Origin: Acidovorax benzenivorans | GTDB lineage: Bacteria > Pseudomonadota > Gammaproteobacteria > Burkholderiales > Burkholderiaceae_C | Length of the DNA: 64,000 bases | Assembly (NCBI RefSeq): GCF_028680575.1 | Contig: NZ_JAPCKI010000009.1 | Span: 97,392-161,391, forward strand | Direction: 5' to 3' | Shown here: in pieces, positions 9,331 to 20,863 of the stretch | Position numbering within the stretch: position 1 is the stretch's first letter | Layout: each line of letters opens with the position of its first letter | Notes under the pieces: model-generated | What the model was told of the DNA's origin: nothing | The model's database searches: none | The model's input: the letters and a program-made list of their open reading frames with translations, nothing else | Translations under genes and position numbers: made by a program

Positions 9331-11675
9331 TCACCCTCCCAGCCGCCCCAACGCCTTGAGCACATTCTCCGCAGTCGCCGGAGCCATCAACACCACCGGT
9401 GCCGCAGCATCCCCGCCACTACGCCCAGCCGCCACTGCATTGCGCAGCGCCTCATACACGCTGATCGCCAGCATGAACGGCGGCTCGCCCACCGCCTTGC
9501 TGCCACCCACGTTGTCCTCGCGGTTGGCTTCGGGCCACAGGTGGACCTTGAAGTGCGCCGGGATATCGCCCGTCGCCGGAATCTTGTAGGTGCTGGGTGC
9601 GTGGGTGGCCAAGTAGCCCTTGTCGTTCCACACCAGCTGCTCGGTGGTCAGCCAGCCCATGCCCTGCACAAAACCACCCTCGATCTGGCCGATGTCGATG
9701 GCCGGGTTGATGCTGTGGCCTACGTCGTGCAGGATGTCCACCTTCAGCACGCGGCTCTCGCCGGTGAGGGTGTCGATGGCCACCTCGGTGCAGGCGGCGC
9801 CGTAGCTGAAGTAGTAGAACGGGCGCCCGGTGAGCGTGGTCTTGTCGTAGTGGATCTTGGGCGTGCGGTAAAAGCCGTCGCTCCACAGCTGGATGCGGTT
9901 GGCATAGGCGGCCTGCACCACCTCCTCAAAACTGCGCACCGTCTTGGGCGATATCACCTGGCCGCCCGCAAACCGGATCGCGCCTGCGCCGCAGCCGTCC
10001 AGGCCGCACACGAACGAGGCCAGGTTGTCGCGCACGTTGCGCGCGGCGTACTGGGCGGCGCGGCCGTTCAGGTCGGTGCCGCTGCTGGCGGCGGTGGCGC
10101 TGGCGTTGGGCACCTTGCTGGTGTCGCTGGCTGTGACCAGCACACGGTGCAGGGGCACGCCCAGCTCGTCGGCCACGATTTGCGCCACCTTGGTGTGCAG
10201 ACCCTGGCCCATTTCAGTGCCGCCATGGTTCACCTGCACGCTGCCGTCGGTGTACACATGGACCAGCGCACCCGCCTGGTTGAACAGCGTGGCCGTGAAG
10301 CTGATGCCGAACTTGACCGGGGTGATGGCGAGGCCGCGCTTGATGACCGGGTTGTGCGCGTTCCAGGCCGCAATCTCGGCCTGGCGCTGGCGGTAGCCCG
10401 AGGTCTGCTCCAGCGTGGGTAGCAGCTCGTGCAGGATGTTGTCTTCCACCGCCATCTGGTAGTGGGTGACGTTGCGGCCGCTGCTTGCGTCCTTGCCGTA
10501 CAGGTTGGCCAGGCGCACGTCCTGTGCATCGCGCCCCAGGGCGCGGGCGATGTCGCCCAGGATGGCTTCGATCACGATCACGCCCTGCGGCCCGCCAAAG
10601 CCGCGGAAGGCGGTGTGGCTTTGCGTGTGGGTCTTGCAGCGGTACGACGCGATCTCGACATCACTCAGGTAGTACGCGTTGTCGGCGTGGAACACCGCGC
10701 GGTCGGCCACGGGGCCCGACAGGTCGGCGCTGAAGCCGCAATTGGCGGCCATCTGCAGCTTCAGGCCGGTGATGCGGCCAGTGTCGTCAAAGCCCACGTC
10801 GTACTCGTACGCAAACGGGTGGCGTTTGCCGGTGACCATGAAGTCTTCGTCCCGGTCCAGCCGCAGCTTGATGGGGCGGCCCAGCTTGTTGGCGGCCACG
10901 GCGGCCCACACGGCCAGGTGCCCGGCCTGTGTCTCCTTGCCGCCAAAGCCACCGCCCATGCGGCGGCATTCCACCTTGACCGCGTGGTTGTCTAGCCCCA
11001 AGGCGTGCGCCACCCAGTGCTGCACCTCGCCGGGGTGCTGGGTGCTGGAGTAGATCCACCACTGTTTTTGCTCCAGCGGCATGGCGTAGGCGATCTGGCC
11101 CTCCAGGTAGAAATGCTCCTGCCCGCCGACTTCAAAAGCGCCACTCAGGCGGTGGGCGGATTGCGCCAGGCCTGCCGCCGCATCGCCCCGCCGTACGAAC
11201 ACCGGCGGCAGCACATAGTTTTGGGCCTTCAGCGCATCCTGCACCGTCAGCACGGCGGGCAGGGGGGTGAGGTCGAGCTTCACGGCACGCACCGCGCGGC
11301 GTGCCTGCATGACCGAGTCGGCCACCACGAGGCCGATCACCTGGCCGACAAACTGCACGCTGTCCAGCGCAAACACGGGCTCGTCATGCCCGAACGCGGC
11401 CAGGATCTTGTCGCCGGGCACGTCGCTGGCCAGCACCACGCCACGTACGCCGGGCAGCGCGAGGGCGGAGGTAGCGTCCACCCCGTTCAGCGTGCCGTGC
11501 GCCACGGTCGAGAGGATGGGCGCCGCGTACAGCGTGCCTTTCACCTCGGGCAGGTCGTCGATGTAGTGCGCGGCGCCCGCTACCTGGGCGCGGGCGCTTT
11601 CGTGGATGTGCGACTGGCCCATGGCGGCGCGGGTGGGCGAGGGCAGGGCGGTTTCAGCGATGGTGTGGGGGGCGT

Positions 11676-11679
<4 letters not shown>
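9331..11679 (-). CDS. xdhB: xanthine dehydrogenase, molybdopterin-binding subunit
   Basis: The 782-residue large subunit binds the molybdenum cofactor and oxidises hypoxanthine to xanthine and xanthine to urate, working with the XdhA subunit. Visible motifs are the cofactor-binding GGGFGGKET, RGFGGPQG and GGTEMGQGLHTK, and near the C-terminus GGSKAVGEPPFML with the catalytic Glu. The length matches bacterial XdhB. Its ATG overlaps the xdhA stop codon (ATGA), so the two are translationally coupled. The accessory gene xdhC, often next in such operons, is absent: a repeat element follows directly. Confidence 0.95.
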
Positions 11680-13382
<1,703 letters not shown>

Positions 13383-13455
13383 GCGTGGGTGCTCGAAAAC
13401 ATGCAGGTGGCTGAAGGAGAGCGTATGCGCACCTGCTCGGGTGTGCATATGCGAG

Positions 13456-13464
13456 AGCGTATAA
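13456..13464 (-). promoter_or_regulatory. TTATACGCT motif in xdhA/gntR intergenic region
   Basis: The divergent intergenic region (13383-13636) contains this motif, similar to the GTATACGAT pair in front of the first BMP gene. It may be an operator of the adjacent GntR-type regulator. This is inference. Confidence 0.3.
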
Positions 13465-13636
13465 CGAGGATGCTCTGTGCGCTATGACTGTGTGCATCTT
13501 GTGTCGGGCCATGGTGAACCCCAGGCACGTGGCCATGGCACTGTCAGGGGCAGATCTATACTGCCGCGCACCTTGGGTGCCCCTCGCTGCGCCTGGTTGT
13601 CCCTTGTCCACCGTCGGACTGCTTGCCCTCTTTTTC

Positions 13637-14338
13637 ATGCCTGCTGCCAGTCGCCCTCGAAAACCCGTTGCCTCTCGCACAGGGCCTGTTGCCACGCTGG
13701 ATCAACCGGTGTACGACGCCCTGCTGGACGCTGTCATGCGAGGGCAGCTGCGCCCTGGCGAGCGCCTGGTGGAACCCCTGTTGTGCGAGCGTTTTGGCGT
13801 GAGCCGCACGGTGGTGCGACAGGCCCTGCACCGGCTGGGTGAACTGCGTATCGTGGACATCGTGCCTAACAAGGGCGCTACAGTGGCCCGCCCCGGTCCG
13901 CGCGAGACGCGCGATATCTTTGCCGCGCGCCGGGTGGTGGAGGGAGGCATCGTGCGCGCGGTGGCCCGACGCATCACGCATGGCGAGGTCGATCGTCTCA
14001 AACAGCGCCTGCGGGCCGAGCACGAGGCCTTGCACCAGCAGGACCATGCCCGCTGGGTGGCGCTGGCGGGAGGCTTTCATCTTGCGCTGGCAGAGCTGTC
14101 GGGCAATGCGGAGTTGCAGCGCATCCTGTCCGAACTGATGACGCGCTGCTCGCTGATCGTGGCCCTGTACGAGGTGCCAGGGGAATCCACCTGTGAGCAC
14201 GAAGAGCATGAGCAACTGGTCGAATGGCTGTCGCTGCGCGATGGTGCTGCGGCGGCCGATGCCATGGACCGCCACTTGCTCGCACTGGAGGCGCGCCTGC
14301 AACTGCCGCCGGATGACGGTGGCGTTGAGATGGCGTAA
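13637..14338 (+). CDS. GntR-family regulator, FCD subfamily
   Basis: The 233-residue product has an N-terminal winged helix (LCERFGVSRTVVRQALHRLGE, then the wing IVPNKGATVA) and an all-helical FCD ligand-binding domain with conserved acidic and His residues (RVVEGGIVRAV, FHLALAELSGN, EHEQLVEW, MDRHLLALE), typical of FadR-type regulators that bind small acids through a metal. It is divergent from xdhA and upstream of the first BMP gene, so control of purine catabolism is likely. The start MPAASRPRKP (13637) is preferred to the upstream frame, which has no homology character. Confidence 0.85.
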   Translation: MPAASRPRKPVASRTGPVATLDQPVYDALLDAVMRGQLRPGERLVEPLLCERFGVSRTVVRQALHRLGELRIVDIVPNKGATVARPGPRETRDIFAARRVVEGGIVRAVARRITHGEVDRLKQRLRAEHEALHQQDHARWVALAGGFHLALAELSGNAELQRILSELMTRCSLIVALYEVPGESTCEHEEHEQLVEWLSLRDGAAAADAMDRHLLALEARLQLPPDDGGVEMA

Positions 14339-14599
14339 GGCGCCCGCCAGGGCTGCCCCTTTCCCCGGAGCACGGCCCCGTCCATAACGCCGCAACGGCG
14401 CTGGTTTGCTTGGCCTGCTCGACAGACAGGCTGCCCAAGTATTCACGTGCGCTTTCCGACGCGCCGCACTCCTGTCTCCATCGCGCTATTGCGTTTGGGT
14501 AGTTCGTTGAGCCCGGGCTGAAAAGCCTGTGCGCTGAGGCACCGTGATGGTGCGGGGGCGGGTGTTCAGTGATCTGATGGTGGCTTTGTGCACCAAAAC

Positions 14600-14693
14600 A
14601 GTATCGTATACTTAAATAGAAATGTTAAAAATCATTTAAAAACAAATAGTTAATCAAAATTTTTGGCTGGCATGAATTGTGTATGTATACGAT
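14600..14693 (+). promoter_or_regulatory. AT-rich promoter with paired TATACG operator motifs
   Basis: An AT-rich stretch (about 14595-14665) stands out in this GC-rich region. A promoter TTGGCT (14663-14668), 17 bases, TATACG (14686-14691) can be read before the BMP gene. The palindrome AGTATCGTATACT (14600-14612) and GTATACGAT (14685-14693, over the -10 box) form an inverted pair about 75 bases apart, suggesting repression or looping, perhaps by the GntR protein. Confidence 0.5.
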
Positions 14694-14744
14694 TTGATGC
14701 GATGGATGTCCTGTCGCACAGACCACGTACAGGAGTCACGTTTC

Positions 14745-15830
14745 ATGCAACGCCGCCAACTGCTCACCCGGGCGCTCGCCAGCGCCAGCATTGCCGCATT
14801 GCCCACCTTGGGTCGGGCGGCGCCTTCAGGCAAGCCGCTCAAGATCGGCTTTGTGTATTCGGGCCCTGTTTCGGATGTGGGCTGGAGCTTTCAGCACGAC
14901 CTGGGGCGGCGCATGGTCGAAAAGGAATTCGGCAAACAGGTAGAGACCGTGTTTGTGGAGAGCGTGCCCGAGGGGCCAGATGCCGAGCGGGTTATCCGCC
15001 AACTCGCGTCCGATGGCTGTGGCATGGTCTTCACGACGTCGTTTGGTTTCATGGACCCGACGGTGCGTGTGGCAGCCGACTTTCCTCAGGTGGCTTTCGA
15101 GCATTGCTCGGGCTACAAGACCGCCGCCAATGTGGGCGTGTACCAGACGCGCTTTTACGAAGGCGCCTACTTGCTGGGCACCATCGCCGGGCGTGTGACC
15201 AAGACCAACACGTTGGGTTATGTGGCGCCGTTTCCGATTCCCGAGGTCATCCGCAACCTGGATGCCTTTGTGCTGGGTGCGCGCAGCGTCAACCCCAAGG
15301 TGACTGCCAAGGTGGTGTGGATCAACAGCTGGTACGACCCGGTGCGCGAGCGCGACGCCGCGCAGGCACTGATCAACCAGGGCGTAGACACGCTCTACCA
15401 GAACACCGATTCGCCCGCCATCGTGCAGCTGGCCGAGAGCAAAGGGTTGTATGCCTTTGGACAGGATTCGGACATGAGCCGCTTTGGGCCGCGCGCCCAC
15501 CTCACAGGCAACGTGCTCAACTGGGGTGTGTATTACGTGCACAAGGTGCGCCAGAAGCTGGCGGGCCAATGGAAACCCGAGGACACCAAGTGGGGCATGA
15601 AGGAGGGCATCGTGCAATTGGCGCCCTTCAGCAAGCAACTGCCGCGCGATGTGGCCGAGCAGGTGGAGAAACAACGTGCCGCCATCGTGGCTGGGCAGTT
15701 TCATCCTTTCACCGGCCCGGTGAAGGACCAGGCGGGCAAGCAGCGCCTTGCAGCAGGCCAGACGTTGCCGGAGTCGGAGTTGTGGACCATGAAGTGGTAT
15801 GTGGATGGCATCGTGGGTCAGCAGCCCTGA
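14745..15830 (+). CDS. BMP-family substrate-binding protein 1
   Basis: The 361-residue protein belongs to the BMP (basic membrane protein, PnrA/Med-like) family of binding proteins, whose characterised members bind nucleosides for ABC importers. It starts with a twin-arginine-like signal (MQRRQLLTRALASASIAALP) and continues KIGFVYSGPVSDVGWSFQHD, VFTTSFGFMDP, FPIPEVIRNLDAF, YQNTDSPAIVQLA and FGQDSDMSRFGP, the usual ligand-pocket blocks. The start at 14745 follows AGGAG by 9 bases. No transporter genes adjoin; it may feed the ABC importer at 18-22 kb. Purine specificity is inferred from context. Confidence 0.88.
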   Translation: MQRRQLLTRALASASIAALPTLGRAAPSGKPLKIGFVYSGPVSDVGWSFQHDLGRRMVEKEFGKQVETVFVESVPEGPDAERVIRQLASDGCGMVFTTSFGFMDPTVRVAADFPQVAFEHCSGYKTAANVGVYQTRFYEGAYLLGTIAGRVTKTNTLGYVAPFPIPEVIRNLDAFVLGARSVNPKVTAKVVWINSWYDPVRERDAAQALINQGVDTLYQNTDSPAIVQLAESKGLYAFGQDSDMSRFGPRAHLTGNVLNWGVYYVHKVRQKLAGQWKPEDTKWGMKEGIVQLAPFSKQLPRDVAEQVEKQRAAIVAGQFHPFTGPVKDQAGKQRLAAGQTLPESELWTMKWYVDGIVGQQP

Positions 15831-15884
15831 AATGCAGCGGCCCGCGTGTTGGGCGGCCCCGAACACCCTAGAAAGTGACTGCCA

Positions 15885-16535
15885 ATGGATATCGATTTTT
15901 CGACCATAGACGCCTACCAGCGCTACAAGCTCATGGCCAGCCTGATCGTGCCGCGTCCCATCGCGCTCATCACCACCCTGGGGTCAGATGGCACGGTGAA
16001 CGCAGCGCCTTTCAGCATGTTCAACATGCTCGGCGAAGACCCGCCCGTGGTCATGGTCAGCATCAACCGATTGCAGGGTGGGGCGCTCAAGGACACGGCC
16101 GCCAACATCTTGCGCACCGGCGAGTTTGTGGTGCATATCACCGACGAGGCCATGGCGGAGCGCATGCACGCCTGCGGCGACCCGCTGCCCCCGCACGAGA
16201 GCGAGTTGGTGCATGCGGGGCTCACGGCGGTGCCGTCGGTCAGCGTGGCGCCGCCCCGTATCGCCGAAGCGCCCGTGGCCTTTGAGTGCGTGCTGCACGA
16301 GACCCTGGAAACCGCCAGTCGCTATGTCTTTATCGGCCGTGTGTTGTGGTTGGGCGTGCGCGACGGTCTGGTGGACACCGAGCGCTGGCGAGTGCGCCTG
16401 CAGGACTTTCACCCGGTGGGGCGCTTTGGCGCGAGCTTTTATGTGCGCACCGGCGAGCGTTTTGCCATCGACCACACCCAGCAGCAGCCGGGTGCTGAAT
16501 CCACCGCGCACTCCACCGCCATCGATGAAATCTGA
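15885..16535 (+). CDS. flavin reductase-like FMN-binding protein
   Basis: The 216-residue product has the split-barrel flavin-binding fold: YQRYKLMASLIVPRPIALI, NAAPFSMFNMLGEDPP and later GRVLWLGVRDG. Such proteins reduce or bind FMN, often supplying reduced flavin to a partner oxygenase. It lies between a BMP gene and a deaminase gene and may be co-transcribed with both. The partner, if any, is unknown. Other annotations of this family include DIM6/NTAB-like proteins. Confidence 0.8.
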   Translation: MDIDFSTIDAYQRYKLMASLIVPRPIALITTLGSDGTVNAAPFSMFNMLGEDPPVVMVSINRLQGGALKDTAANILRTGEFVVHITDEAMAERMHACGDPLPPHESELVHAGLTAVPSVSVAPPRIAEAPVAFECVLHETLETASRYVFIGRVLWLGVRDGLVDTERWRVRLQDFHPVGRFGASFYVRTGERFAIDHTQQQPGAESTAHSTAIDEI

Positions 16536-16546
16536 GGAGATATTCC

Positions 16547-17044
16547 ATGCCCCGCGCCATCCACGCCATGCCGTTCTCCGATCACGACCAAGCCGCCATG
16601 CGGCTCGCCATCGACGCGTCCCTGCAGGCGCGGGCCCGGGGCGACAGCCCCTTTGGCGCCACGCTGGTTTCTCCGGCGGGGGAGGTGCTGTTGGTGGCAC
16701 AGAACAACCAGAACACCACACAGGACTGCACGGGCCACGCGGAGATGGTGCTGGTGCGCGAGGCGGCTGCAGCGCTGGGGCCGCAGGCCCTGAAGGGCGC
16801 GACCGTCTATGCCAGCGGCGAGCCGTGCGCCATGTGCAGCGGGGCCATGTTCTGGGCGGGTATTGCTCGCGTGGTGTTCGCTGCCACCCAGCAGGACATT
16901 GCCCAGGCCCTGGGCGGCCCTGTTCTGCCGACAGGGTGCGAGGAGTTGCTATCGGCAGCCCGGCCCACCGTGGCCGTGCAACACGGCCTGCTGCGCGCTG
17001 AGGCGGCTGCCGCATTGCGTGGGGCGGTGGCGTCGGCGGGCTGA
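16547..17044 (+). CDS. CDA-fold nucleobase deaminase (guanine deaminase-like)
   Basis: The 165-residue product carries the zinc site of the cytidine-deaminase superfamily: HAEMVLVREA with catalytic Glu, and GEPCAMCSGAMFWAG with the two Cys ligands. Its size and the motif spacing fit the nucleoside/guanine deaminase group (GuaD of Bacillus type, TadA relatives). In this purine block, deamination of guanine or another purine base is most likely. A GAGGAG precedes the ATG by 7 bases, and the gene starts 11 bases after the flavin protein gene. A second, unrelated guanine deaminase lies at 27017. Confidence 0.85.
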   Translation: MPRAIHAMPFSDHDQAAMRLAIDASLQARARGDSPFGATLVSPAGEVLLVAQNNQNTTQDCTGHAEMVLVREAAAALGPQALKGATVYASGEPCAMCSGAMFWAGIARVVFAATQQDIAQALGGPVLPTGCEELLSAARPTVAVQHGLLRAEAAAALRGAVASAG

Positions 17045-17147
17045 GGCGGTGCTTGGCACCCAGTGGGCGCGTGGTACCTGCGGTTAAAGTTCTGGCACCT
17101 CCCACCCACACGGTACAGCGCGGCAAACCCATGCTGCGGCATACGTG

Positions 17148-18110
17148 ATGGCGTATGACAAGAATGCAGGCCCCCGTATGAGAGACCACGCCCTTTTCGA
17201 CAAGATAGACCTCCATCTCATAAGGGTCTTGCACACCGTGCTCACAGAACGCAGCGTATCGAGGGCCGCCGTCCGCCTGGGCATGCACCAGCCGGCGGTG
17301 TCGGCTGCGCTCAAGCGGCTGCGCGACCTGTCGGGCGACCCGCTGCTGGTGCGCTCGGGCGCCAGCATGATGCCCACCGATGCCGCGCTGCGCATGGTGG
17401 AGCCCGCAGGGGCCATTCTGCGTTCGGCCGAGGCCTTGTTTTCAGATGCGCGGGGGTTTGACCCGCGCACTGCCACCCGCACCTTCCGTGTGGCCGCCAG
17501 CGACTACCTCGACCCGCTTTTTCTGCCCCAGCTGGTGGCCCGCATCAAGGTGGAGGCGCCTTCGTGCCCCATCGAAATCCTGCCCCTGTCGGCCGACGCG
17601 CACTACCACGCGCATCTGGCGCAGGGTGATGTGGATGTGGTGATCGGCAACTGGCCCCAGCCGCCGGACGACCTGCACATGGGCCGCTTGTTTGGCGACG
17701 AGGTGGTGTGTCTGGTGGGCAAGGATCACCCCGCCGTGCGGCGAGGCTGGGACGTGGAAAGCTGGCTGGCCGCCGAACACATCGCGCCCACCCCCACCCA
17801 CCCTGGTGCGCGCGGTGTCATTGATGCGCACCTGGACAGCCTGGGCATGCAGCGCCACATCACGGCGCGCTGTGCGCATTTCAGCCTCATCCCCAGCATC
17901 GTGGCATCGAGCTTGCTTGTGCTGACCACGGGCCGGCAGTATTGCGAACGGTATGTGGACCAGTTGCCTCTGGCCATTCTGCCCAGTCCGGTGACGTTCC
18001 CCCGCCTCATGTACTACCAGCTGTGGCATGCACGCACCCACCATTCGGCCGCCGCCGCGTGGCTGCGCGACTGCGTGAAAACGGTGGCTGCGTCGCTACG
18101 AAAAGAATAG
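17148..18110 (+). CDS. LysR-family transcription regulator
   Basis: The 320-residue product has an N-terminal helix-turn-helix (LTERSVSRAAVRLGMHQPAVSAALKRLRDLSGDPLLVRSG region, about residues 25-70) and a LysR effector domain. A GTG at 17145 or the ATG at 17178 are alternative starts. CATACGTGATGGCGTATG over the start forms a small inverted repeat that could serve autoregulation. It lies upstream of the ABC importer genes and may control them. The stop codon TAG belongs to a dispersed repeat. Confidence 0.87.
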   Translation: MAYDKNAGPRMRDHALFDKIDLHLIRVLHTVLTERSVSRAAVRLGMHQPAVSAALKRLRDLSGDPLLVRSGASMMPTDAALRMVEPAGAILRSAEALFSDARGFDPRTATRTFRVAASDYLDPLFLPQLVARIKVEAPSCPIEILPLSADAHYHAHLAQGDVDVVIGNWPQPPDDLHMGRLFGDEVVCLVGKDHPAVRRGWDVESWLAAEHIAPTPTHPGARGVIDAHLDSLGMQRHITARCAHFSLIPSIVASSLLVLTTGRQYCERYVDQLPLAILPSPVTFPRLMYYQLWHARTHHSAAAAWLRDCVKTVAASLRKE

Positions 18111-18148
18111 CTGCTTGCGCATGCTGAACAAGCGCCATGAGGTGTTTT
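18107..18148 (+). repeat. dispersed repeat copy 5, after the LysR gene
   Basis: AATAGCTGCTTGCGC ... CAAGCGCC matches the family core and can fold through GCTTG/CAAGC. The TAG at 18108-18110 is the stop codon of the LysR gene. Confidence 0.6.
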
Positions 18149-18153
18149 CATTC

Positions 18154-18169
18154 TTATAACAAGTTGTAA
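18154..18169. promoter_or_regulatory. operator-like palindrome before the ABC importer operon
   Basis: TTATAACAAGTTGTAA is a 16-base near-palindrome (one mismatch pair) 21 bases before the ATPase start. It probably overlaps the promoter and could bind one of the local regulators. Confidence 0.4.
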
Positions 18170-18189
18170 AACTGAGAGACAATCCCCGC

Positions 18190-19797
18190 ATGAGTTCACC
18201 CCCCAATTCCTCTGCGCCTGGTGCGGCGCCGCCACGGCTGCAGCTGGTGGGCATCACCAAGCGCTACCCGGCCGTGGTGGCCAACAGCGGCGTGTCGCTC
18301 ACGGTGCTGCCTGGTGAAATCCACGCCGTGCTGGGCGAAAACGGCGCGGGCAAGTCCACGCTGATGAAGATCATTTACGGCTCGGTCAAGCCCGACGAAG
18401 GCAGCGTGTTCTTCAACGGCCAGGCCGTGCAGGTGCGCAACCCGCAAGAGGCGCGGGCCCTGGGCATTGCCATGGTGTTCCAGCATTTCAGCCTGTTCGA
18501 CACCCTCACGGTGGCCGAGAACGTGTGGCTGGGCCTGGACAAGAGCCTGACGCTGGCCGATGTCACGCAGCGCATCACTGCCAAGGCCGCCGAATACGGC
18601 CTCGATATTGACCCCCTGCGCCCCGTGCACACGCTGAGCGTGGGCGAGATGCAGCGGGTAGAAATCATCCGCGCGCTGCTCACCAACCCCAAGGTGCTGA
18701 TCCTGGACGAGCCCACCTCGGTGCTCACGCCCCAGGCGGTCGAAAAGCTCTTTGTGGTGCTGCGCAAGCTGGCCAGCGAGGGCTGCAGCATCCTCTACAT
18801 CAGCCACAAGCTGCATGAGATCCGAGCGCTGTGTACCGCCTGCACGGTGCTGCGCGGCGGCAAGGTGACGGGTGTGTGCAACCCGGCCGAAGAATCCAAT
18901 GCATCCCTGTCGCGGCTGATGATCGGCGCCGAACCACCCGCGCTGGAACACCGCGCGGTGCAGACCGGCGCCACCGTGCTGCGTGTGCAGGGCCTGTCGC
19001 TGCCGCGCGCAGACCAGTTCGGGGTGGATTTGATCGACCTGCAGTTCGAGGTCAAGGCGGGCGAGGTGGTGGGCATTGCCGGTGTCTCGGGCAATGGCCA
19101 GAAAGAACTGCTGTACGCGCTGTCGGGCGAAGACCAGCGGGCCGAGCCTGCGAGCGTTCAGGTGTCGGGCCAGAACGCGGGCCGCATGGGCCCCGGCCAG
19201 CGCCGTGCGCTGGGCCTGCACTTTGTGCCCGAAGAGCGCCTGGGCCGGGGGGCAGTGCCCACCATGGGGCTGGCGCACAACCTGCTGCTCACCCGCACCA
19301 ATTCGGTCAGTGGCAGTGGCTGGATCAAGGTGGGTGCGTTGCAAAAACATGCCGAGGACATCATTCGGCGCTTCAACGTGAAGGCGGGTGGCCCCAACGC
19401 AGCCGCCAAGTCGCTGTCTGGGGGCAACCTGCAAAAGTTCATCGTGGGGCGCGAGATCGACGCCAACCCCAAGCTGCTTATCGTCTCGCAGCCCACCTGG
19501 GGCGTGGATGTGGGTGCGGCGGCGCAGATTCGCGGCTCCATCCTGGCCCTGCGTGACGCAGGTTGCGCGGTGCTGGTGGTGAGTGAGGAGCTGGACGAAT
19601 TGTTTGAGATCTGTGACCGGCTGCATGTGGTGGCCAAAGGGCATTTGTCGCCTTCCGTGCCGCGCGCTGAGGCCACGGTGGAGCGCATTGGCGAATGGAT
19701 GAGTGGGCTGTGGCATGCCGATGTGCAGGCGCACCTGGCGCAGCAAGCCCAAATGCAGCAACAGCAACAACAAGTCGGGGAGGTGCAGCATGCTTAA
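18190..19797 (+). CDS. BMP-type ABC importer, double ATPase
   Basis: The 535-residue protein has two nucleotide-binding domains like sugar and nucleoside importers (YufO/NupA class). Domain 1 has Walker A GENGAGKST, signature LSVGEMQRVEI and Walker B VLILDEPTSVL. Domain 2 is degenerate as usual for the class: GVSGNGQKELL, signature LSGGNLQKFIVGREI and LLIVSQPTWGVD without the catalytic Glu. It powers the two permeases that follow; its stop overlaps the next ATG by 8 bases. The Gln-rich C-terminus (QMQQQQQQ) is unusual but low-complexity. Substrate is inferred to be purines or nucleosides. Confidence 0.93.
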   Translation: MSSPPNSSAPGAAPPRLQLVGITKRYPAVVANSGVSLTVLPGEIHAVLGENGAGKSTLMKIIYGSVKPDEGSVFFNGQAVQVRNPQEARALGIAMVFQHFSLFDTLTVAENVWLGLDKSLTLADVTQRITAKAAEYGLDIDPLRPVHTLSVGEMQRVEIIRALLTNPKVLILDEPTSVLTPQAVEKLFVVLRKLASEGCSILYISHKLHEIRALCTACTVLRGGKVTGVCNPAEESNASLSRLMIGAEPPALEHRAVQTGATVLRVQGLSLPRADQFGVDLIDLQFEVKAGEVVGIAGVSGNGQKELLYALSGEDQRAEPASVQVSGQNAGRMGPGQRRALGLHFVPEERLGRGAVPTMGLAHNLLLTRTNSVSGSGWIKVGALQKHAEDIIRRFNVKAGGPNAAAKSLSGGNLQKFIVGREIDANPKLLIVSQPTWGVDVGAAAQIRGSILALRDAGCAVLVVSEELDELFEICDRLHVVAKGHLSPSVPRAEATVERIGEWMSGLWHADVQAHLAQQAQMQQQQQQVGEVQHA

Positions 19798-20863
19798 GCT
19801 GGAACCGCGCCCCCAGGCGTCGAAGCTCTGGACCTATGGCTCGCCCCTGCTGGCGCTGGCCGTTACGGTGCTGATCGGTGTGGCCTTGTTCATCGCGCTG
19901 GGCAAAGACCCGGTGCGTGGGCTGCAGGTGTTTTTCTGGGAGCCCATCAAGACGTCGTATGCCGTGGGCGAACTGATGGTCAAGGCCACGCCGCTGTTAT
20001 TGATTGCGCTGGGGCTGGCCGTGTGTTTTCGCTCCAACGTGTGGAACATCGGTGCCGAGGGCCAGTTTGTGATCGGCGCGGTCGCCGCCGGGGGCATGGC
20101 CCTGCTGGCCGACAAGACCACCGGCCCGTGGATCGTGCCCGCCATCCTCATGGCCGGTGTGCTGGGTGGCATGGTGTGGGCGGGGCTTACGGCGCTGCTG
20201 CGCGACAAGTTCAACGCCAATGAAATCCTGGTGAGCCTGATGCTGGTCTATGTGGCCACGCTGGTGCTGGGCTACCTGGTCTATGGTCCGTGGAAAGACC
20301 CCATGGGGTACAACTTTCCGCAGACCAAGACCTTCGAAAAAGTGACGCAGATCCCGCGCCTGATGCAGGGCTCGCGTGTGTCCATCGGGCTGCTGCTGGC
20401 GCTGGCGGGCGCTGGGGCCTTGTGGGTGTTCCTGTTCCGTACGCGGGCGGGCTTTGCCCAGCAGGTGGGCGGGCTGGCACCAGCGGCGGCGCGTTATGCG
20501 GGCTTTTCGTCGCGTCGCGCGCTGTGGACCGCGCTGCTGATTTCGGGCGGCGCCGCTGGCCTGGCCGGTGCGTTGGAGGTGGCAGGGCCCATCGGCCAGC
20601 TCACGCCCTATGTGCCCGCAGGCTACGGCTTCGCGGCCATCATCGTGGCCTTCGTGGGGCGGTTGCACCCGGTGGGCATGATCCTGTCGGCCATTTTGAT
20701 GAGCATGTTCTACATCGGCGGCGAGTTGGCGCAGTCGCGCATGGGCCTGCCCAAGTCGCTCACGGGCGTGTTCCAGGGCTTGCTGCTGTTCACACTGCTG
20801 GCCTGCGACACGCTGATTGCCTATCGCATCCGCTGGGTGGGCACCAAGAAAGGAGGTGTCTGA
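19790..20863 (+). CDS. BMP-type ABC importer, permease 1
   Basis: The 357-residue inner-membrane protein has about 8-9 hydrophobic segments and the conserved block NVWNIGAEGQFVIGA, DKFNANEILVSLML and GYGFAAIIVAFVGRLHP of the nucleoside/simple-sugar permease family (YufP/NupB class). It starts inside the end of the ATPase gene after GGGGAGG and ends overlapping the second permease start (TGATG), so the three are co-translated. Confidence 0.92.
   Translation: MLKLEPRPQASKLWTYGSPLLALAVTVLIGVALFIALGKDPVRGLQVFFWEPIKTSYAVGELMVKATPLLLIALGLAVCFRSNVWNIGAEGQFVIGAVAAGGMALLADKTTGPWIVPAILMAGVLGGMVWAGLTALLRDKFNANEILVSLMLVYVATLVLGYLVYGPWKDPMGYNFPQTKTFEKVTQIPRLMQGSRVSIGLLLALAGAGALWVFLFRTRAGFAQQVGGLAPAAARYAGFSSRRALWTALLISGGAAGLAGALEVAGPIGQLTPYVPAGYGFAAIIVAFVGRLHPVGMILSAILMSMFYIGGELAQSRMGLPKSLTGVFQGLLLFTLLACDTLIAYRIRWVGTKKGGV

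Noticed and set aside
8606..9589. Frames of 80-280 residues on both strands across the nested repeat element
   Set aside because: They run through inverted repeats and hairpins, have no domain character and differ in frame from the neighbouring genes.
14595..14744. Purine or xanthine riboswitch before BMP gene 1
   Set aside because: The AT-rich stretch was checked for conserved junction motifs; I saw only a promoter and inverted repeats.
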